Part shown: positions 63,602 through 64,000 of the stretch, piece by piece | Layout: every line of letters begins with the position of its first letter | Position numbering within the stretch: position 1 is the stretch's first letter | Assembly: GCF_003860215.1 (NCBI RefSeq) | Contig: NZ_RQYH01000010.1 | Span: 1 to 64,000 of the forward strand | DNA from: Desulfovibrio sp. OH1186_COT-070 | Lineage (GTDB): Bacteria; Desulfobacterota; Desulfovibrionia; Desulfovibrionales; Desulfovibrionaceae | DNA: 64,000 nt | Reading direction: 5' to 3' | Position numbers and translations under genes: made by a program | The notes under the pieces: model-generated | Told to the model about the DNA's origin: nothing | Database searches by the model: none | The model's input: the letters and a program-made list of their open reading frames with translations, nothing else

Positions 63602-64000
63602 TCAGATGCCGGACAGCAGAATGCGCACCACAGGCTCTCTGCTCCAGAATATCCGCTCCAGCCCCATATCCTCCCAGACCGGGCGCAGTTCCCTGCGCGC
63701 TCCCCACACATAGCCCTGTGCCGCCACAGGCAGTTGCACGGCAAAAGAGGAGCGGTCTTCCTGCGCCCTGCGCAGCGCGCGGCGCACAGCCAGCAACAGC
63801 CCCCGCCCCATGACGCGGCAGCCCAAAGCCGGGTCCACAGGCCCGGCCAGCAGGGAGCGCGCCAGGCTTTCTTCCGGCGCGAGGCCCATGCGAATCACGG
63901 GCACTCCGGCCTCAAGGGCCGCAAGCCAGGCGTGGGCCAGGGCACCCAGCGTCACGTCCAGCGGCCAGGGGGCATAGCCGCCCCCGCGCCAGATGCGGGC
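63602..64000 (-). CDS. C-terminal part of an Elp3-like radical SAM protein (partial)
   Basis: The frame is open from the right edge to TGA at 63602-63604. It reads ARIWRGGGYAPWPLDVTLGA, then ALEAGVPVIRMGLAPEESLA and GPVDPALGCRVMGRGLL. The PVIRMGLAPE string is seen at the end of the catalytic barrel in Elp3/NifB/coproporphyrinogen-oxidase-like radical SAM proteins, just before a small C-terminal region. The cluster-binding cysteines would be outside the window. Identification is tentative. Confidence 0.5.
   Translation of the reverse strand, partial: ARIWRGGGYAPWPLDVTLGALAHAWLAALEAGVPVIRMGLAPEESLARSLLAGPVDPALGCRVMGRGLLLAVRRALRRAQEDRSSFAVQLPVAAQGYVWGARRELRPVWEDMGLERIFWSREPVVRILLSGI

Overview
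The window looks like a piece of a Desulfovibrio-type (Desulfovibrionaceae) chromosome. This rests on G+C-rich coding sequence, sigma-54 promoters upstream of ZraP-like periplasmic proteins with a ZraS/ZraR-like pair, and the overall style of the proteins; it is inference, because no rRNA or other marker is present. I saw no tRNA, rRNA or CRISPR array.

Layout. 0-2.3 kb is an accessory patch: an IS5-type transposase end that has landed in the start of a fic-like gene (already carrying an in-frame stop), followed on the same strand by a PIN-domain (DUF4411-like) protein translationally coupled to an XRE/ImmA-IrrE metallopeptidase. 2.4-16.9 kb is mostly housekeeping: a deacetylase/phosphatase pair, a DMT transporter, a small sigma-54-driven ORF, tyrS, a 6-phosphofructo-2-kinase/fructose-2,6-bisphosphatase-like protein, a uracil permease, an aminotransferase-hom-dinB operon, and mtnA coupled to a surface-carbohydrate gene. 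16.9-23.9 kb holds two small exported proteins and a 1740-residue VCBS-repeat adhesin.

23.9-52.3 kb is a large surface-glycan locus made of three operons. The first (minus strand, 33.8 to 23.9 kb) has a GT4-GT2 fusion, a 1260-residue kinase/methyltransferase/toroid/methyltransferase protein, wecB, two methyltransferases and a radical SAM protein. The second (plus strand, 36.1-42.3 kb) has CDP-glucose 4,6-dehydratase, an RfbH 3-dehydrase fused to a HAD phosphatase, a sugar reductase/epimerase and a glycosyltransferase-methyltransferase fusion. The third (minus strand, 52.3 to 42.4 kb) has neuB, a B12-binding radical SAM protein, two FkbM methyltransferases, another radical SAM protein, a GT2 and a ThDP enzyme resembling YerE. 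Together rfbG, rfbH and the ThDP enzyme suggest a branched CDP-3,6-dideoxyhexose of the yersiniose type. Four neighbouring proteins of the third operon share one small Rossmann-like module attached to different enzymes. Between the first two operons sits an A+T-richer two-gene island, an HD phosphohydrolase overlapping a YwgA-like protein.

52.3-54.1 kb is a mini-island (KilA-N protein plus a DUF4276 protein) flanked by 68-bp imperfect direct repeats of the 3' end of gltX, which looks like an integration or recombination scar. 54-64 kb returns to core genes: gltX, a hybrid histidine kinase, argB, an HD nucleotidase-like protein, then zraR-zraS facing two ZraP-like genes, each with a candidate sigma-54 promoter, and the C-terminus of a radical SAM protein at the right edge.
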